The notes under the pieces: model-generated
What the model was told of the DNA's origin: nothing
Seen by the model: the letters and a program-made list of their open reading frames with translations, nothing else
Databases searched by the model: none
Part shown: positions 28,129 through 36,131 of the stretch, piece by piece
How positions within the stretch are numbered: position 1 is the first letter of the stretch
Layout: every line of letters begins with the position of its first letter
Translations under genes and position numbers: made by a program
Assembly (NCBI RefSeq): GCF_009931695.1
Contig: NZ_CP048000.1
Coordinates: forward strand, 434,001 to 498,000
Source of the DNA: Anaerocolumna sedimenticola
GTDB taxonomy: Bacteria; Bacillota; Clostridia; Lachnospirales; Lachnospiraceae
Direction of reading: 5' to 3'
Length of the DNA: 64,000 bases

Positions 28129-29547
28129 ATGATAAAAGATAATCAAAAGACATTTAATAGAATTCATGTAGTAATCGATGGCTGTTTGCTGGCGTTATCC
28201 TACGTCGTGTCCTATTACCTTAGATTTTACAGCCCGCTGCGTTCACTGATTAAATGGGATCCGAATGCCTGGTTTTATACTCTTCCGGAATACTCCAGAA
28301 TATTATTCTTTTTGATACCGGGTTATTTAATTATTTATTATTTATGTAATTTGTATACACCAAAACGCGTACAAAGTAAACGGGTCAGTTTATGGAATAT
28401 TATTAAAGCTAATTTTTTGGGTACCTTTTACTTCACCTTTATTCTTTATTTAGTAAAAGAAAGTAATTACTCCCGTTACATGATATTTATATTCTTCATT
28501 GTAAATATCATATTTGATACAGGTTTTCGTGCCATATTAGCCTATTTCCTGAAGGCAGCCCGCAAAAAGGGCTATAATTTAAAACATATTGTTTTAGTAG
28601 GTTACAGCCGTGCAGCAGAAGAATACATTGACCGTATTCTGGTAAATCCCCAATGGGGATATTACATTCATGGTATTCTGGATGATAATATGGAACGTGG
28701 AACCTTATATAAGAATATTAAAGTCATTGGATCCATTGACAATCTGATGGAAATACTTCCCCAGAACAAACTGGATGAAATAGCCATTACCCTTAGCATA
28801 GATGAATACTCAAAATTGGGACGTATCGTAGGTATCTGCGAAAAATCCGGTGTACACACCAAATTTATTCCGGATTATCAGAACTTTTTCCCCACGGTAC
28901 CCTATACGGAGGACCTTGACGGTCTGCCGGTTATCAATATTCGTAATGTACCTTTAAGCAATACCTTTAACCGCGTTATCAAGCGGGCGGTTGATTTATT
29001 TGGTTGTATCTGTGCATTAATTATATTTGCCATACCAATGATTACAGTAGCTATTATAATCAAAGCGACTTCCCCTGGCCCGGTTATATTCTGCCAGGTA
29101 CGGATTGGGCGGCACAATAAGGAATTTAAAATGTACAAGTTCCGTTCCATGGAAGTGCAGACGGAATCCAAAGAGAAAAAAGCCTGGACAACCTTTAACG
29201 ATCCCCGTGTTACAAAGATAGGTAAACTGATTAGAAAGACCAGCATTGATGAATTACCGCAGCTGTTTAATGTTCTAAGAGGTGAAATGAGTTTGGTAGG
29301 TCCCCGTCCGGAACGACCGTTTTTCGTAGATAAGTTTAAGGAAGAAATCCCCCGTTATATGATAAAACATCAGGTGCAGCCGGGAATGACAGGCTGGGCG
29401 CAGATTAAAGGCTTCCGTGGTGATACTTCCATCCGTAAGCGAATTGAATGTGACTTATATTATATTGAAAATTGGACTTTTGCATTAGATTTCAAAATTT
29501 TGTTTCTTACTGTGTTTAATGGATTTATTAATAAAAATGCATATTAA
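28129..29547 (+). CDS. Polyprenyl-phosphate sugar phosphotransferase (exopolysaccharide initiating enzyme)
   Basis: Transfers a sugar-1-phosphate, often glucose or galactose, from UDP-sugar to undecaprenyl phosphate, starting a surface polymer. The 472 residues have an N-terminal module of four or five spans, a central Rossmann-like domain (HIVLVGYSRAAEEYIDRIL) and the C-terminal Bac_transf domain: KRAVDLFGC, a span, ATSPGPVIFCQVRIGRHNKEF, KMYKFRSM, the catalytic KIGKLIRKTSIDELPQ and SLVGPRPERP. It is of the WcaJ/WbaP type. GGTGAG precedes the ATG at 28129. It is followed by an LCP gene, which would attach the finished polymer. Confidence 0.93.
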   Translation: MIKDNQKTFNRIHVVIDGCLLALSYVVSYYLRFYSPLRSLIKWDPNAWFYTLPEYSRILFFLIPGYLIIYYLCNLYTPKRVQSKRVSLWNIIKANFLGTFYFTFILYLVKESNYSRYMIFIFFIVNIIFDTGFRAILAYFLKAARKKGYNLKHIVLVGYSRAAEEYIDRILVNPQWGYYIHGILDDNMERGTLYKNIKVIGSIDNLMEILPQNKLDEIAITLSIDEYSKLGRIVGICEKSGVHTKFIPDYQNFFPTVPYTEDLDGLPVINIRNVPLSNTFNRVIKRAVDLFGCICALIIFAIPMITVAIIIKATSPGPVIFCQVRIGRHNKEFKMYKFRSMEVQTESKEKKAWTTFNDPRVTKIGKLIRKTSIDELPQLFNVLRGEMSLVGPRPERPFFVDKFKEEIPRYMIKHQVQPGMTGWAQIKGFRGDTSIRKRIECDLYYIENWTFALDFKILFLTVFNGFINKNAY

Positions 29548-29551
29548 AAAC

Positions 29552-29649
29552 CCGGAAGAAAAATGCTTAGCGCGTTTCTTCGGTTGGCGTGCGCGTTGGA
29601 ATTATTGCAAGCAAGCTTGCTAATTCTCATTTTGCTTTCGCAGAAATAA
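29552..29649. repeat. 98-bp REP-like repeat, copy 2
   Basis: Same orientation as copy 1 (26108-26205), with about ten mismatches. It begins five bases after the sugar-transferase stop. Confidence 0.85.
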
Positions 29650-29650
29650 T

Positions 29651-29716
29651 AGGGCTTGCTGCAAGAATGGGTGACAATTTTGATATAATTGTCATTATAC
29701 CCTTTTGCAGCAGCCC
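29651..29716 (+). terminator. Long hairpin between the sugar transferase and LCP genes
   Basis: GGGCTTGCTGCAA ... GGGTGACAATT pairs with AATTGTCATTATACCC ... TTGCAGCAGCCC. It adjoins the REP-like copy. It may terminate the upstream gene; TATAAT inside the loop may also serve the LCP gene. Confidence 0.5.
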
Positions 29717-29746
29717 ATTCAAAATTAGAAGGGTCAGGCTAGCTTT

Positions 29747-30772
29747 ATGAACAGGAAAAAAAAGAAAAGAAGATTAAAGAGAAAAGTACTTCTATTTATT
29801 GACTTAATGCTGCTATTAATTGTGATTGGATTTGGTTATTTCATATATATTACAGGTAAGACACAGCTGGATACCAGCGGCGATGAATCTATTGTAACTA
29901 ATAGCATAGATAGTGAGGAAATCGGCGGTTACCGTAATATAGCCATTTTTGGTGTTGATTCCAGAGATAATGCTTTGGAAAAGAGTACTCACAGTGATAC
30001 CATCGTAATTGCCAGTATAAACCGTAAAACAAAAGACATCAAATTAGCATCAATCTACCGTGATACTTATGCTGATATACCGGGAGAAGGTTTTGATAAA
30101 ATCAATGCCGCATATTTTAAAGGCGGGTATCCTATGGCATTAAATACTATAAATACGAACTTTGACCTGGATGTAAAAGAATATCTTACCGTAAATTTTA
30201 ATGCAGTCTGTAAAGTAATTGATTTATTAGGCGGAATTACTCTGGATATAACGGATGAAGAATTAAAATATGTCAACGGTTATACAAAAGAATTAAATAA
30301 GATAAACGGTACTAATGTTGGCAAGCTGGAATCAGCCGGCACCCAATTGGTTAACGGCACCCATGCAACGGCCTATGCAAGAATCCGATACACTGCCGGA
30401 GGCGATTTTAAGCGTGCCGAACGTCAAAGACTTGTTATTCAGAAAATTTTTGAAAAGGCAAAAAAGGCTGATATAATAACCATTAATTCCATTGTAAATG
30501 AAATATTTCCTCAGATTTATACCAATTTGGATTCCATGGATATGTTAGGCCTTGCTAAGGATATTCTTTCTTATAATATCGTAGATGAAACCGGTTTTCC
30601 GTTTGAGAATGTTGCAGAGTATTACAACAAAATTTCTTATGTTTTTCCGGTAGATTTAGCAGCTAATGTAACCAAACTCCACCAGTTCTTATTTGAAGAC
30701 GAGGCTTACGTACCATCAAATAAAGTCCAGGAAACCAGTGCAAAGATTCTTGAAATAACCGGTAAGAAATAG
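29747..30772 (+). CDS. LCP (LytR-CpsA-Psr) family cell wall polymer ligase
   Basis: Membrane enzyme that moves lipid-linked glycopolymers onto peptidoglycan. The 341 residues open with a very basic segment (NRKKKKRRLKRK), one span (about 14-34) and an external LCP domain: NIAIFGVDSRD, HSDTIVIASINRKTKDIKLASIYRDTY, LLGGITLDI and YARIRYTAGGDFKRAERQRLV, where conserved Asp and Arg residues bind the pyrophosphate. It is probably expressed with the upstream sugar transferase. The glycerol-phosphate genes beyond the IS relic supply a plausible polymer. Confidence 0.93.
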   Translation: MNRKKKKRRLKRKVLLFIDLMLLLIVIGFGYFIYITGKTQLDTSGDESIVTNSIDSEEIGGYRNIAIFGVDSRDNALEKSTHSDTIVIASINRKTKDIKLASIYRDTYADIPGEGFDKINAAYFKGGYPMALNTINTNFDLDVKEYLTVNFNAVCKVIDLLGGITLDITDEELKYVNGYTKELNKINGTNVGKLESAGTQLVNGTHATAYARIRYTAGGDFKRAERQRLVIQKIFEKAKKADIITINSIVNEIFPQIYTNLDSMDMLGLAKDILSYNIVDETGFPFENVAEYYNKISYVFPVDLAANVTKLHQFLFEDEAYVPSNKVQETSAKILEITGKK

Positions 30773-30911
30773 TAAAAATAGTAATTAATTAGTTAGATAA
30801 TAACCTATCTGTTGTAAATAATAAAAGCTCTAGATATTAAGATAATCATACGTAATAACTCCTGTAAAAGAGGGGCTGTCGCATTAAATGCGGCGCCCTT
30901 TTTCATTAGAG

Positions 30912-31117
30912 ATGTTTATCACATTTTAGGATATCAAAATAGCGTGTGATTATTATCCAACAAAAGACACGTTCTCACTCGGTTGCCGCACATAGCGGTA
31001 CATAAGGTCGTGGCAGATAAGTGATTCTGCCACAACCTAAGAACCGATGGCGGCAAACGGTCTCTTAATGGATTAATAATCACACGCTAGTCTTTTACAA
31101 ATCTATGTGATAAACAT
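30912..31117. repeat. 206-bp nested hairpin element inside the IS relic
   Basis: Four concentric pairs: ATGTTTATCACAT / ATGTGATAAACAT, TAGCGTGTGATTATTATCC / GGATTAATAATCACACGCTA, TTGCCGC / GCGGCAA and GTGGCAG / CTGCCAC. The whole stretch folds on itself. It is not normal IS1182 sequence and codes for nothing. Confidence 0.75.
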
Positions 31118-31206
31118 TCAAGATTTCTGAGGCGCCGTCCTACTTTTTCGACAACAAAATAAATCCCTAACTTCGAAAAGTAAGGGATTTATGGTAAAAT
31201 ATTTGT

Positions 31207-31439
31207 ATGCGATTACAAAATAATTTACCTAAAAATTATACTTCATTTTCAGAGCGGATATCAATTAAAACTTCCGCTAAATCTTGAATGTGTAATCTCA
31301 GAAGATGATTCCGTTCGATTACTAAGTCAGTTTGTGGAGGATATAAATTTAACTGACTTAAGGTACTTTATTTTTAACAAACACAATTCAACTCAAGATG
31401 AAATGAAAAAAAGTATTTTTAGACAAAAAGGAAGCTGCC
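31207..31439 (+). pseudogene. IS1182 family transposase, N-terminal fragment
   Basis: From the ATG at 31207 the frame reads MRLQNNLPKNYTSFSER. After a one-base shift near 31257 the next frame reads YQLKLPLNLECVISEDDSVR then LLSQFVEDINLTDL. These are the conserved first 60 residues of IS1182-type transposases. The rest, including the DDE catalytic core, is missing; the frame degrades toward 31439. It cannot make an active enzyme. Confidence 0.8.
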
Positions 31440-31544
31440 GCCTCACGATTTTTCAATCGTTAAAGCGACAGCCCCTTTTGAAATTCATAATAGAATTATA
31501 TTATATAAGATAATGTAAGCGAATAAGAATTAATATAAAAATTA

Positions 31545-32735
31545 CTAGTTTCTAACGGTCTTGATAATCCTTTCCACTACTTTTTTCGATGCATTACCCT
31601 TCTCATATATTGTTAATTTATTAAAAAATGATTCAATGTTTTCTTTATAATTGTTATAATCAAAATTATAGATATTTGTGATCAATTCCTCTTTTGTTCT
31701 GGCTTTCAGATACGGAAGGGATTGATAATCAAAATAAAATCCTCTTTCTTTCTCATACTCCTCTACATCTGATGCATATAAAATAACGGGTTTTTTCATA
31801 AATGAAAATTCATACATAATATTAGAATAATCCGTTATTAACAGGTCACTAACTGCCATAAGTTCATAGACATCCCTGTAATGGGATGCATTAATAATTT
31901 TGCTATTGTATTTTATAAACCCGCTCTGCCCGGAAACTAAAGGATGTAGCCTAACTGCAATAATCCATTTGCCTCCGAATTTATCTTCCAAAGCTTTTAA
32001 TAATGTATCAAAATCCAATTCATAAGGCTCGGTATTATTATCCCCCTCCCTATAAGTAGGGGCATAAACGGCTATTTTGGCCTCTGTGCTTACTCCAAGC
32101 CGTGTTCTGATTTCAGACAGCGATTGATTGGAAGGATTCAGCAGAATATCATTTCTTGGACTGCCGCATTCTAATATCTCACCAGTATACCAGAAGCTGT
32201 TTCGGTACATGTTAGTACAGAAACTGCTATTGGATATATAGAGATCCGTCATTGCAGAATCTCTTTTCGCGTTGGTTATATACTTAGTTCCCAGCTTATC
32301 TTCATAATCTTTTTCTATTTTTTTCAGGGCAATGCCTCCATGCCAGGTTTGAATATAATATTGCCCTCTTCTTTTTCGTATGTAATTTTCTTTCCGATTA
32401 TTGTCAACCCAAGTCCTTGCTGTAGCCAGAACAAAAATTGCTTTTATGGAATTGGTCTTTAATACTGTTATCCCTTTGGGAGCGTAAGCTGTATCAGGAT
32501 GATTTGCTATGAAATATATTTCAAGGCCGCTAACCCTATCCTTTTGTTTTACCAATTCCTCTGCAACATACTTAGCATTATCACCAAATCCCCATACATT
32601 ACAGATTACAACCCGCTTCCTACTAATTGGAAAGAGATGGAAAATATGGAATAATACTACGATCCAGAGATATCTTATATGCTTTAATATTTCTAACACC
32701 CATTTGGGTAACATTTGTTTTATTTGGTTTCTCAT
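31545..32735 (-). CDS. CDP-glycerol glycerophosphotransferase family protein
   Basis: A 396-residue enzyme of the TagB/TagF family, which transfers glycerol-phosphate from CDP-glycerol to a lipid-linked or growing chain at the inner membrane face. The family blocks are present: QTWHGGIALKKIEKD, ECGSPRNDILL, AVYAPTYREGD, WIIAVRLHPLV and LLITDYSNIMYEFSFMKKPVI. A membrane-associating basic N-terminus (MRNQIKQMLPKWVLEILKHIR) precedes it. The ATG at 32735 has GGGGTG upstream. It is last in a four-gene cluster starting with tagD. Primase or polymerase role cannot be separated. Confidence 0.88.
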   Translation of the reverse strand: MRNQIKQMLPKWVLEILKHIRYLWIVVLFHIFHLFPISRKRVVICNVWGFGDNAKYVAEELVKQKDRVSGLEIYFIANHPDTAYAPKGITVLKTNSIKAIFVLATARTWVDNNRKENYIRKRRGQYYIQTWHGGIALKKIEKDYEDKLGTKYITNAKRDSAMTDLYISNSSFCTNMYRNSFWYTGEILECGSPRNDILLNPSNQSLSEIRTRLGVSTEAKIAVYAPTYREGDNNTEPYELDFDTLLKALEDKFGGKWIIAVRLHPLVSGQSGFIKYNSKIINASHYRDVYELMAVSDLLITDYSNIMYEFSFMKKPVILYASDVEEYEKERGFYFDYQSLPYLKARTKEELITNIYNFDYNNYKENIESFFNKLTIYEKGNASKKVVERIIKTVRN

Positions 32736-32739
32736 ATTA

Positions 32740-32783
32740 CACCCCATGCTTTTCGCAGGTTGAAAGAAGTATCACGTGGCATC
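32740..32783 (-). repeat. RBS-proximal hairpin repeat, partial copy 3
   Basis: On the minus strand GATGCCACGTGATACTTC and TTTCAACCTG match the 5' half of the copy at 48159-48227. The copy then runs into the ribosome site GGGGTG of the glycerophosphotransferase gene. Confidence 0.5.
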
Positions 32784-32864
32784 TCTTCCTATATCATATT
32801 TTCCTTCGACCTAAGCCACAACTACTTGCTCTGTCTGCTCATAATTCAAGACAATATCCCAAAC

Positions 32865-34034
32865 TCACAGCAATCCGTTTAAAATATCACTAAATTCCTT
32901 TGCGGATTTCTGCCAGCTCAATGATTTCAGGTAATTATCCGAAGTCTCATGCATTTCTTCTAATAACTGTGGTTTCTTAATCACTTCTTTCATTTTAAGA
33001 TATAAGTCTTTATAGGAAAGTGAAGTTAAGATAGCGCTGTTATCAGGGAAGAAATAAGGAAAAGTTCCATCTTCAAACTCAATTAAAGGAAGACCGGTCG
33101 CTAACATCTCATAAGGTACCAGAGATATATTACTCATGGAAGCTACCATACCAAAGTCTGATCTTTTATACAATGCGAGTAATTCCTTTTTGGATAACAT
33201 ACCTAAATTTTCGCCCGCATCACACCGGAAGCTTTTATCCTCGCCAAAATACAGAATGTTCAGCGTTATACCATCCTTTTTAAACTCCTCTTTCACTTGT
33301 CTTAATAAATATTGAGTTATGCAGGGCAGCCTTTTACCGTAATACTTTAAATAAACTGCAATGGTAAACTTACGTTTCTTTGCATAGGAAGCATAGTCCC
33401 TGTTACAGGACGGATATTCACGGCTTTCATAAGGAAATTCGATATAATCCACAGGAGAGATAATGTTACAGTTTTTCTCCACCATTTCTTTATTCCATGG
33501 ACCTAAACTAACCATATGAAGTCCTTGCTCATATGTTTTTTTAGCCATTAAAAACAGTTCTCCAAAGGAATAAAAATATGGTTCATAATCCTGTAGAAAG
33601 TACATTTTATAACCTTTCATTTTTTTTGCAAAGGCTACCGTATCCCAGGAACTGGCAATCACAATATCAGAATTTAACTTGTCCAAATACTTATTTGTGT
33701 ACATTTCCCCCTGGTAATTACTCAGGTTACAGCTTGCACACTCCTGCATATCTGCTTTTGTCTGTGTCTTGTAAACTATATATCCTACCTGATACCCTAA
33801 TTTAGATAATTCGGTTCCCAATCTTAAAATAGAGGTCTGACCCCCATTATATTTTGCCATACGTTCAATTACAAAAGTGATTTTTTGAATTTGAGCCGGT
33901 TTATCATTGCTAATAATTACAGGATCATAATTAGCAAGCCTGGAATTAACCTGTCTTTTTTCCACTGTTGCCTGAAGACTGTGGTAAATACCTTTCGCTT
34001 TGATTTTTAATATGCTTTTCCATTTATTGATCAT
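32865..34034 (-). CDS. Glycosyltransferase, WsaF-like GT-B fold
   Basis: A 389-residue cytoplasmic GT-B enzyme. The N-terminal domain has ITFVIERMAKYNGGQTSILRLGTELSKLGYQVGY and SSWDTVAFAKKMKGYKMYFLQDYEPYFY. The C-terminal donor domain has LLALYKRSDFGMVASMSNISLVPYEMLATGLPLIEFEDG, with the conserved glutamate of GT4-type enzymes. The pairing of a FLQDYEP segment with this C-terminal block is what I recall of WsaF-type rhamnosyltransferases; the donor sugar is not certain. It lies between two CDP-glycerol transferase genes, suggesting a glycosylated glycerol-phosphate polymer. Confidence 0.8.
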   Translation of the reverse strand: MINKWKSILKIKAKGIYHSLQATVEKRQVNSRLANYDPVIISNDKPAQIQKITFVIERMAKYNGGQTSILRLGTELSKLGYQVGYIVYKTQTKADMQECASCNLSNYQGEMYTNKYLDKLNSDIVIASSWDTVAFAKKMKGYKMYFLQDYEPYFYSFGELFLMAKKTYEQGLHMVSLGPWNKEMVEKNCNIISPVDYIEFPYESREYPSCNRDYASYAKKRKFTIAVYLKYYGKRLPCITQYLLRQVKEEFKKDGITLNILYFGEDKSFRCDAGENLGMLSKKELLALYKRSDFGMVASMSNISLVPYEMLATGLPLIEFEDGTFPYFFPDNSAILTSLSYKDLYLKMKEVIKKPQLLEEMHETSDNYLKSLSWQKSAKEFSDILNGLL

Positions 34035-34067
34035 ATCAGTATTACCTTTCTTGAATTTGTCTTACTC

Positions 34068-35324
34068 TCAGGACTTTGCATAAATATCCTGTATCAGTTT
34101 CACCACTTTTTCAGAGGTTTTACCGTTATCGGCGTGATTATATTTATTATGAAAAGCTTCGTATTTTATTGCATAATCTTCTGATTGATAATTTAATATT
34201 GAATTAATTAACTCTTTTGTAGTTCGGGTTATCGGCCCAGGTGCTTCAGCCAGGAAATCAAAATAAAAACCTCTTAGGTTATTTTTATATTCCTCTAGAT
34301 CATAAGCAAAGAAAAACATTGGTCTCTTTAAAATACTGTAATCAAACATAACGGAGGAATAATCGGTTATAAGCATATCAGAAACCAGATACAGTTCCGC
34401 AATATCTTCACACATATCAAACTTATAAATAAAGTCCTTATATTTAGACCAATCTAAGTTTTCTTTTACGAGATAATGATATTTTACGATACATATATAA
34501 TCTTTTCCCAACTTTTCTCTGAATAAGTCAAAATCCAAAACCTGGTTAAATTTATAAGCACCTTTGTCATAATACTCATTATCTCTCCAAGTAGGCGCAT
34601 ACAAAATAACTTTTTTATCAAGGGGCAGCCCCATTTTTTTCTTTAATTGAATGATATTTTCTTTATTATTACCATAAAATAATATATCATTTCTTGGATA
34701 GCCAATTTCCAGCATTGTCTTATCAAAGGCGAAAGCTCTCTTGAATATTTCCGTAGAATACCTGTTTTGTGATATTAAATAATCCCAGGTTCTAGTATTT
34801 TTACAGAAGTTTTCATGGTATTTTTCAATATCTGTTTCTCCGGCCATATTGACGGAATCCATATCAAGTGCTAATTTTTTTAATGGTGTTCCATGCCAGG
34901 TCTGTATAAAATGAACACCTTTCCGCTTAATTATATAATTAGGCTGTCTGCAGTCACTCACCCAGATTCCAGCAACACCCATAATAAAGAAATATCTCGT
35001 CCTTGTTCTCTTTATTTTTTTAGCATTACCAGGAATATCCGTATTTATATCATCTAACATAAAATAACAACGATATTTTTTGTCTAATCCCTTACGTACC
35101 ATTTCTTCATAGATACTTTTCGGATTACCGGTATAATTTCGTCCCATATTACTTTCAAAAACAATCATATTTTTTTGAACTGGAATTATCTTGGTTTCTA
35201 TTTTATATGCTTGGATTACAATTTTTTTAGCTGCTCTTTTTACTATCTTAAAGGCTTTTTTCAATTTTTTCTTAACTGTCTTAATAACCTTCTTTTTTAT
35301 TTGTCCCGGTGATGGAATGTCCAT
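34068..35324 (-). CDS. CDP-glycerol glycerophosphotransferase (TagF/TagB-like)
   Basis: The second family member in the cluster, 418 residues. A strikingly basic N-terminal segment (KKKVIKTVKKKLKKAFKIVK) probably binds the membrane surface. Then come FESNMGRNYTGNPKSIYEEM, FIQTWHGTPLKKLALDMD, EIGYPRNDILF, ILYAPTWRDNEYYDKG and MLITDYSSVMFDYSILKRPM, including the His and Asp residues thought to be catalytic in TagF. AGGAGA precedes the ATG. It sits 16 bp behind tagD, so substrate supply and use are coupled. Its size fits TagB or a short TagF. Confidence 0.9.
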   Translation of the reverse strand: MDIPSPGQIKKKVIKTVKKKLKKAFKIVKRAAKKIVIQAYKIETKIIPVQKNMIVFESNMGRNYTGNPKSIYEEMVRKGLDKKYRCYFMLDDINTDIPGNAKKIKRTRTRYFFIMGVAGIWVSDCRQPNYIIKRKGVHFIQTWHGTPLKKLALDMDSVNMAGETDIEKYHENFCKNTRTWDYLISQNRYSTEIFKRAFAFDKTMLEIGYPRNDILFYGNNKENIIQLKKKMGLPLDKKVILYAPTWRDNEYYDKGAYKFNQVLDFDLFREKLGKDYICIVKYHYLVKENLDWSKYKDFIYKFDMCEDIAELYLVSDMLITDYSSVMFDYSILKRPMFFFAYDLEEYKNNLRGFYFDFLAEAPGPITRTTKELINSILNYQSEDYAIKYEAFHNKYNHADNGKTSEKVVKLIQDIYAKS

Positions 35325-35339
35325 GTAAGTTTCTCCTAC

Positions 35340-35735
35340 TTATTTTTTGCCTAAGTGAAGGTCATTTTTAATTTTTGTAGTTGAGATTCCCTCTGTTCTA
35401 GGCAGATAGACAACCTCGCAGTAGTCTTTAAGGAAATCAAATTCGCCTTTCCAATCATCTCCCATAACGAAAACATCAACATTGTTATCAACAACATCCT
35501 TTATTTTTTGTTCCCAGGTATATTCCGGAAGAACTTCATCTACATATTTAATCGCTTCCAGAATAACCTTTCTATCTTCATATGAGTGATAAGCGGTTTT
35601 GTGCTTTATCGCGTTAAACTCATCAGAAGATAAAACAACAATTAAATAATCTCCTAATTCTTTAGCCCTTCTTAATAAATTAATATGTCCAACATGAATC
35701 AAATCATAAGTTCCATAAGTAATAACTTTTTTCAT
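35340..35735 (-). CDS. tagD: Glycerol-3-phosphate cytidylyltransferase
   Basis: Makes CDP-glycerol from CTP and glycerol-3-phosphate, the donor for the two transferases downstream. The 131 residues match TagD in length and motifs: GTYDLIHVGHINLLRRAK with H14-x-x-H17, and RTEGISTTKI, which closes on the nucleotide. A much longer open frame exists, but its N-terminal 58 residues are coded by a mobile hairpin element, so the ATG at 35735 (AAAGGT upstream) is taken. It is first of a minus-strand cluster for a glycerol-phosphate polymer. Confidence 0.95.
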   Translation of the reverse strand: MKKVITYGTYDLIHVGHINLLRRAKELGDYLIVVLSSDEFNAIKHKTAYHSYEDRKVILEAIKYVDEVLPEYTWEQKIKDVVDNNVDVFVMGDDWKGEFDFLKDYCEVVYLPRTEGISTTKIKNDLHLGKK

Positions 35736-35767
35736 AATTTGCATTACCTTTCTTCTTGTATTTATTT

Positions 35768-35917
35768 TAGGTAATTGCGAAACTATATAGTTTTTTGAAT
35801 ATACCACAATTAATACGAACTTCATAGCTTCAGTTGCCCTCTGGGCAAGATTCAGCTCTAAAATTGTATTAATTGCATGGTATATAGATACAATAGTGGA
35901 GTTTCGCAATTGCTTAT
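35768..35917. mobile_element. 150-bp hairpin MITE, copy A
   Basis: Ends TAGGTAATTGCGAAACT and AGTTTCGCAATTGCTTA, with dyad symmetry through the whole element. It is inverted relative to copy B (44424-44574). A possible 10-bp target duplication TATTTATTTT flanks it (35759-35768, 35919-35928). It lies immediately upstream of tagD and adds a false N-terminal extension to its open frame. Confidence 0.85.
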
Positions 35918-36047
35918 ATATTTATTTTTAAATTTTATAGATATATAAGTTTTGTCTAATTGTATAAAATATATATTTTGCATTTTATTTGACCAATATC
36001 AAATATAATTTATATAATATTAAAAAATGTCCAAACAACAGAAAACA

Positions 36048-36089
36048 GAGGACACAACAAGTTCGTATACTTGCTCGTGTTGTATCCTC
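36048..36089 (-). terminator. leuA terminator hairpin
   Basis: GAGGATACAACACGAGCAAG pairs with CTTGTTGTGTCCTC around a five-base loop, 43 bp beyond the leuA stop. The following TCTGTTTTCTG is only moderately T-rich. Confidence 0.65.
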
Positions 36090-36131
36090 CATTTGCTAAG
36101 CCTCATTCTTAAATCTATAATCTTGAAGTTT

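Larger units (their letters stand above)
30866..31479. mobile_element. IS1182-type insertion sequence relic
   Basis: The ends are imperfect inverted repeats: AAAAGAGGGGCTGTCGCATT on the left and TTAAAGCGACAGCCCCTTTT on the right. Between them lie a 206-bp nested palindrome (30912-31117), a leader hairpin TAAATCCCTAAC / GTAAGGGATTTA and a broken transposase start. At about 610 bp, against 1.5-2 kb for complete elements, most of the transposase is gone. It separates the LCP gene from the teichoic-acid-type cluster. Confidence 0.75.
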
